64,000 nucleotides of DNA from assembly GCA_028751875.1 (NCBI GenBank), contig CM054141.1, forward strand, positions 69,723,926 through 69,787,925. Reading direction: 5' to 3'. This document shows positions 57,673 through 64,000 of this stretch, one piece after another. The position numbers and the translations under genes are program-made. This stretch comes from Rapana venosa. Lineage: Eukaryota; Mollusca; Gastropoda; Neogastropoda; Muricidae. The number at the start of each line of letters is the position of its first letter. Positions within the stretch are counted from its first letter, which is position 1. Below the pieces are notes generated by a model. It made no database searches and had not been told where the DNA came from. It saw only the letters and a list, made by a program, of their open reading frames with translations.

Positions 57673-58900
57673 ATACACTTCAGCAGGGTGATGGAATTTT
57701 GGCTGGGACAGATATGAGATGAAACAGGAGGGGAAAATCTTAGGTTTGAAACAGGTATGTTTTGAGGCTGGATTTAAAACTGTCGTAAGTAGGCTTTTCA
57801 TGAAGGGAGAGAGAGTAGTCATTCCAGATTGATGGACCAGAAATAAAGAGCGACAGCCAACAGTGGATTGGTTGAATATAGATATTCGTAAGCGCAGGGT
57901 ATCTGCAGCAGAGCGGAGGAAACGAGACGGAGTGTACAGGTAAAGACATTCGCAGACATAGGAGGGTGCTGTTTTGTGGAGGCATTTGTAACAGAGGGTA
58001 CTGATCTTGTACTTTACTCTCTGTGGCACAGGCAACCAGTGGAGAGATCGCAGGAGAGGAGTAATATGCTCATAGTTTTTTTTTCTTTTTGAGGACTAAT
58101 CAAGCTGCAGAGTTTTGTATGCGTTAAAGGGAGTGGATAGATGATGCTGGCAGACCAGCCAAAAGAGAATTACAATAGTCCAGACGTGAAAGACTAAGAC
58201 ATGTGACAAGCTTGGGTGCTTTCGGACTGCACTTATACGCGTAATTGATAGTAGCAGGACTGGCAGGTTTGGGTGATGAATTTGTTGAATAGTGTGTTGT
58301 CGGTAACAACACCTAGATACTTGACTGCAGTGGATAGTGGAACTGACGTATTGCCAAATTCTATTGAAGCTGTTGTGAGGGAGGAGATTTTGTGTTTGGT
58401 CCCTACAATAATGGCTTCGGTCTGTAACTTGTTTTGTATCATCCAGGTTTGAATGTCTTAAAGACAGAGTGACATGTTTGTCAAAAGACAAGATTTTCAG
58501 GGGTGTCACTGCTTTGAATTTGAGAGTCATCAGCGTAGAAATGATGGTTGATCTGGTGACGGTTTATTGTATATGAGAATGGAACAGTGTAGAGAGTGAA
58601 CAGAACAGAGCCCGAATTGATCCCTGTGGGACTCCACATTTCAGTTTGTAGGGATTGGTTGAATTTTGTTTAATGTGGCTGTCTAGAATTGGTCATTGAG
58701 GTATAGACTAAACCAAGTAAGGGCTGCACCTTTTATACCAAACGTTTTTTGGAGGCGGAAGAGAAGGATAGACTGATCTATATTGTCAAATGCTGCAGAT
58801 AAGTCGAGAAGAGTGAGAAGGGAGATTTTCCATGAGACAGAAGCGTTTAGAAGCGTGTTTAACGTGTGGACTGTGGTGTATAATAAAATAGAATGTTTCG
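57467..58900 (-). pseudogene. L2-like LINE, copy 3, 5'-truncated
   Basis: Begins in RT with L-T-L-L-D-L-S-A-A-F-D-N-I-D-Q-S-I-L-L (58810), continues to V-G-T-K-H-K-I-S-S, V-K-Y-L-G-V-V, C-Q-S-C-Y-Y-Q-L-R, S-R-L-D-Y-C-N and P-V-P-Q-R-V-K-Y-K. The 3' UTR with (AC)n at 57629-57666 ends in 'gctctatataaattccat' and (ATT)n. Several deletions relative to copy 2 (for example after N-K-L-Q) show decay. Confidence 0.88.
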
Positions 58901-58979
58901 AGCGTGCCATAAACTTTGCTTGTTACTGCTCGCAATTTATGTATGTATAATATTCATGTTTTCTTCATAAAAAGCTGTT
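58901..58979. other. T-rich flank shared with the purine array at 46.9 kb
   Basis: 'ctttgcttgttactgctcgc' through 'aagctgtttaaaccaaaata' resembles 46897-46985 ('cttttagcttgttgctgctc' ... 'gttttaaaccaataaaac'). Confidence 0.55.
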
Positions 58980-61900
58980 TAAACCAAAATAGGAAAAAGA
59001 AAAATAAGAACAATAAAAAAGAGAAAATGTGAAAGATATATCACAGAAAAAAGAGAGCTAGCAGAAAAAAAACACAAAAGAATAAATAAAAAGTGGGCAG
59101 AAAAAAAGGAAAAACGGAGTAAAAGCGAAAGAGCAGAAACAAGAAAAGCTGAAAAACAAAAACAAAAAAGAAGCCAAAAAAAGCGAAAAAAACAAAAAAG
59201 AACCAGAGAAAAAAGGCGCAAGAACAAGAAAAAATGGAAAAGACTGGCGCAAAAAAAGGAAACGGAAGAAGCAGAGGAAAAGCGGTACAAACGGGAACGG
59301 TTTAATAAACACGAGAAAGATAGAGCAGAAGAGCAAGAACAAGAAAAAGCCAAAACAACAGAATGGACAAGAGGCAAATTAGAAGAAACAGAGTAAAGGA
59401 CGGAAGAAGCAGAGAAAGGTGGACAAAAAATTTCAACGATCAAGGCGGAAAGAGACCAAACAAATACACGAAACGGGTAAAAAAAATAAAGCAGAAGCAA
59501 AAAATACAATGTAAGTGTCAAAAAGAGGAGAAGGACAAAATCAAGAAAAAGCGCAACAAAATTAAGAGAAAGAAGAAACAAGTGGTGTAGGAATGAGGAA
59601 AGGTGAGAAACAAAAATAAAGAAGAAAAAGTGAACAGAAAGACATCGCAGAAACTGAGGAAGGAAACGTGGAAGGGCTAGAACAAATGAAAAACCAGAGT
59701 AACAGCGCTGGGAAGAGACAAAACGAAGAGGCGGAAGAATAGGAATGAAAGAAAAGAAAGCAGTAAAAAGCACAAATAAAACCAAGTAAGATCGGAAAGA
59801 CAAAAGGCTAAGAGCAAGAGGAAGGAAAAGGAAAAGTGTAGGAAGACAAGCTGAAAAAAACCAGGAAAAAGCCAAAGAAACAGGAAAGACACGGGTTTTA
59901 AAAAAAGAGCAAAGAAAAGAGGATTGAAAAGAGACAGGTGAGCTAATAGGAAAGCAAAACGTGGCAACAAGAAAAAGCGGGGGGGGGGGGGGGGGGGGGG
60001 GGAGGGGAATCATGGGAAAAAAAGGAAAGGAAGAAGAAGCACGAAGAAAGAAAAGCGGAAAAGTAAAACAAAAACCCAAGAAGCAAACAAAACTGAAACG
60101 AGAGATGTTATTTTAATTCCGATTTTATTTGTCTTTGACTCACAAAAAGCAGAAAAACGCGACAGGGTAAAGCGGAAAAAGAGACGGTAAACAGCTTTTA
60201 TGGGAAAAAAGCCCGAGGAAGTAGTGGAAAAGAAGGAACACAAAAGCAATGAAACATATCAGAGGAGAGACAAAAAAGAAAAACGGAAGAAGAAAAAAAA
60301 CCACCAGCAGAAAAAAGCAACAACAAAAATTCCCAACAAAACTTGAAAAGAGACAAGAGGTAGAAGAAAAAGAAACGGGGAAAAAGCAGAGAAAAAAAGA
60401 AGAGGAAAATCATGAACAAGAAAAAGCCAAAAGGAAGAGAACAAAAAGCAAAAGAAATAATAGAACAGGAACCAACAGAAATTATAGGAGCAAGAAAGCA
60501 GTAGCATAAATAAAGAAACGGAATAGGAAAAATTGTGAACCAATGAATAGAGAGAATAACTGCAGGAAAAAGAAGAGAAGGCAAGAGAAACAGTCCAGCA
60601 ACAAAAACTGAATAATGGAGAAACATGGAAAAGCGAGATAGAAGACAAAGGATCAGGAAAAGAAGAGGAAGGAGAAGTGGAAAACCAAGAAAACAGAAAT
60701 AATCTATGAAAACAGATTGAACAAGGGTGGAAAACAGATTTTTTTAAAAAGGAACAACCAAAGGGAAAAGAGGAGAAAACAGAGGAAGCATAAACAGAAA
60801 AAAGGGGGAACACAAATAGTAAAACGCAAACAAAAACAAGTGGCAGAAGGAAAGAGAGCCAAAGAAAATCCGACAAAAATTGAAAATGTAGAGGAAGAAG
60901 AAGAGAAGAACAGGAACAAGGATATATTAAACTGAACTGAAAACAGAAAAAGAAGCACAAAAAAAGAAAAGAGGATAAAAAGAACCAGAAGAAAAGCGAA
61001 TAAAAAGAAGGGGAAGACAAGTTGAAGAGCGGAATCAACAACAAACCAAGGAAACGGGGAAAAGAAGCAAAAGAAACGGTACACTCGGGGGAAAAAACAA
61101 ACACAAGAAGAAAAAGAAAACGAAAAGTGTAGCAAAGAAAGAAAAATGAACAATCAAAGGAAAGGAAATAAGAAAGCATCAAAAACATAAAAAATAACAA
61201 AGCACACCCCCCCATAAAAAACAGAAACGAAAGAACAGGAAAAAGCGAAAGAGGGATGACAAAGAAACGGAAAAGCGGAGAAAGTAGAAGGTGAAGAGCA
61301 AGAACACAAAATCCAATGATACAGAGCAGACAGACAAAAATGAAAAAGCAGGGGAAAGAAAGAAAAGAGAAGAAGCAGAGCAAGCAGAACAAAACACTTC
61401 AAAAAACGATGAAAAGACAGAAAGAAATAGAAGAAGAAGAAGAATGGAGGACAAAGAAGCGGAAGAGCAGGAAAAAGAAAAACCAAAAAGCAAACAAAAC
61501 TAAAGAACAAGAAGCAGAAGAAACAAGAGAAACGCAAAACACAGAAACACAAGAAAAAGAAACAATAGAAACGCAACACACAGAAGCAGAAGTTACATAG
61601 AACCGCAAAGCACAGTCATTAGAAACAAGAACAAGCAAAACAGAATCTATAGAACTAAAAACGCTGAATCAGAGGAAGAAACATGAGAAACGAACAAACT
61701 CGAATCGCAAGAAGAAACAATAGAAACGCAAAAACAGATTCACAACAACAAAAAGCAGCAGTAGAAACCCCAAACTGCAGAATCACAAAAAGAAACAACA
61801 GAAACCCACAACACAGAACCAGAAGAAACGATAGAAACGCAAAATACAGAGGCAGAAACAAAAGAAACGCAAGACACTGATTCACAAGAAAAACAAGAGA

Positions 61901-64000
61901 AAATAAGAATAAAGAAGGAGGAACAATGGAAATTCAACACACAGAAACAGAACAAACAGAAACGCAAACCACAACAAGGAGAAACAATAGAAATGTAAAA
62001 AAGAAAACAATAGAAATGTTAAAAAGAAAACAATAGAAACGTAAAAAAGAAACAATAGAAACGTAACAAAGAAACAATAGAAACGTAACAAAGAAACAAT
62101 AGATACGTAACAAACAATAGAAACGCAAAAAGATACAATAGAAACGTAACAAAGAAACAATAGAAACGCAAAAAGGAAACGCAAAAAAGGAACAAAAGAA
62201 ACGTAAAAAAAGGGGGACAAAAGAAACGCCAAGAAAAAATAAACGTATAAAAGGAACAAAAGAAACGCAACAAAAAAAACGGTCAAAAGGGAACAAAAGA
62301 AACGCAAAAAAGAAACGTAAAGGAACAAAAGAAACGGAAACAAAACGTTAAAAGGGAACAAAAGAAACGTAAAAAAGGGGCGCAAAAAAGAAATGTAAAA
62401 AAGGAACGTAAAAAAGAAACAAAAGAAACGCACCAAAAAATTAAAAGGGACGAAGAAACATAAAAAATGAACAAAAGAAACGTAAACAAGAAACAAAAGA
62501 AACGTAAACAAGGAACAAAAGAAACGCAAAAAAGAAACGAAAGAAACGCAAAAGAAACAATAGAAATGCAAAACACAGAATTAGGAAAAAAACAAAAAAG
62601 TAGAAACGCAAATAGCAGAATGAGATGTAGAAACAAGAGAAACACAAGATACAAAAGCAGAGCAAGAAACAGCAGAACCACTAAACACAGAATCACAACA
62701 AGAAGAAAGTTTAAATCGCAACACACAGAACCAGAAGAAAAAGAAATAATAGAAATGCAACACACAGAAGAAGAAACAGAGCAAGGAAAATTGCAAAGCA
62801 ATGAATAAAAGAATATCAACGGCACGAAAGGAAGAAAATGTGAAAGAAACGGACAACAAGCAAACAAAAAAACAGAAAAAGAGAAGAAAAAGAACTGCGA
62901 GAAGTGGAACACAATCAGCCAAAGAAACACAAGAGGAAAAAGAACGAGCAGGAGAAAAGAAGGAAGAACAAGACAGGAAGCAGAAGGAGAGTGGAACAAA
63001 CAAAAAGAAAAGACAGGGAGAGATGAGAAGAAGACAAGGAGAAACACAGTTTTTGAAAAAGAAAAAAAAATGAAGATCCGGAACAAGAAAACCCCAAAGG
63101 AAAAAAAAGTTCAAGAAACAAAAAACACAAATTAGAAGAAGAAGCAAAATGAACTGCAGACAAAACACAGAAGAGCAGAAACAAAACAGATGTTTAAAAA
63201 AAACAGAGCAAGAAATACAAGAACAGAGAAGAGAAGAAACAGACGAGGCAGACGAAAAGCAGGGAAAAAACAAACAGCCGATGAATATATATCTAAGAAA
63301 AAGGAAAGAAGAAGAAACGAAAGCGCATTCTTAAGAACAATTCTTGAATGGAAAAGTGAAAGAACGGGAAGCAGATAAAACAGTACAAGTAGAAAATGCA
63401 AAACAATAGAACAAGAAGAAAACGAACGCAAAAAAAGCGGAACAAAAAAAAAATACAAAGTACAGAAGAGACAGACACACAAAAAGAACGAATAAATAAA
63501 GTTCAGAAGAGAGACACACACAAAAGAAAGAATAAATTACGCCAAAAACACAAAAGAATAGAAAAAAAAAACGGAAAGAGAAATAACAAAGAGGTCTCTA
63601 AGAAGAAGAGCAAGAACACAAAAAACCCCAAAACAACAGATAAGAGACAAAGTAAGCATAAAAAGGAAGGAAAAGGAGGAGAGCAAGCAGAATACACACA
63701 GAATTGAAGATCATCAACTGAAGGCAGAAAGAGAAAAACTAGTTAAAGAAACGGAGGACAAGGAAGTGAAAAAACAGGAACAAGAAAAAACCAAAGAGAC
63801 GGAACAAGAAGCAAAAGTAACAAAATAACAGAAAGCTAAAGAAACGATAGAAGCGGAACAAACAGACTTAGAATAAGCAGATCTCAAACAAAAAAGCAAA
63901 GCAGTGAATTAAAGAACAGCTGCAAGAAAAAGAATAAATCGCAGGTCAGACAGGCCCAAAAAAAACCTAAACAAAACACAGACAGAATACAAAGAAATGG
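58980..64000 (+). repeat. 5-kb purine-rich degenerate array, runs off the window
   Basis: The plus strand is almost entirely A with G, with C scattered and T rare. Words 'agaaac', 'agcagaag', 'aagaaaaagc' and 'gaaacgcaaaa' recur without a fixed period over most of its length. At 61975-62560 they become a clearer short tandem with 'gaaacaatagaaacgtaac'-type units of about 20 bp. Poly-G at 59978-60002. Minus frames up to 377 codons (61392-60259) and 366 codons (60079-58979) are Phe/Leu/Ser-rich low-complexity translations of the pyrimidine strand, without domains. Confidence 0.85.

Noticed and set aside
58979..61392. Minus-strand open frames of 366 and 377 codons in the purine array
   Set aside because: They are Phe/Leu/Ser/Cys-rich low-complexity translations of a pyrimidine strand, which rarely forms stop codons. 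No domains or codon structure are visible.

Overview
This is a repeat-saturated eukaryotic nuclear window. The intron/exon structure, the ApoD-like lipocalin, the tRNA-derived SINEs, the CR1/L2-type and Jockey/R1-type LINE remains and the extreme microsatellite load all fit an invertebrate. My best guess is a marine mollusc, perhaps a gastropod. That guess rests on resemblance to repeat styles I know and was not tested by search. There are no bacterial features, operons, CRISPR arrays or rRNA genes.

One host protein gene can be assembled. It is a secreted ApoD-type lipocalin on the minus strand (13965 down to 6891) with four coding exons, consensus GT/AG junctions, compatible phases (0, 2, 1) and a predicted 194-residue product. 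A good TATA box lies about 150 bp upstream. Its introns hold microsatellites, a ~115-bp GACA-rich tandem array, a tRNA/5S-like SINE carrying a 57-bp LINE tail, and a tRNA-type SINE.

The rest is mobile DNA and its debris. At 15.3-17.2 kb is a decayed piggyBac transposon. At 17.8-18.7, 41.7-44.5, 44.6-46.0, 51.3-52.1, 53-57 and 57.5-58.9 kb are non-LTR retrotransposons, several nested in one another. About a dozen copies of one tRNA-derived SINE (called SINE-A here) are scattered throughout. Two copies of a SINE with a 5S-rRNA-like promoter segment have perfect target duplications. A five-copy ~330-bp unclassified family (repeat C) and several minisatellites (16, 27, 52 and 56 bp units) are also present. 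From ~58.98 kb to the right edge lies a 5-kb, strongly purine-biased degenerate array, with smaller relatives near 46.2-47.2 and 52.1-52.5 kb.

Most striking points: (1) an L2-like LINE and at least one SINE share the same 3' tail, suggesting a LINE/SINE partnership; (2) a SINE with a 5S-like promoter block ungapped over 44 nt; (3) a 2A-like peptide at the N terminus of the 53-kb LINE protein; (4) the long purine-strand arrays; (5) SINE 3' tails that run directly into (TC)n arrays, suggesting retroposons seed the microsatellites. Homology calls are by eye against remembered family motifs. Repeat boundaries are approximate unless a target-site duplication is given.
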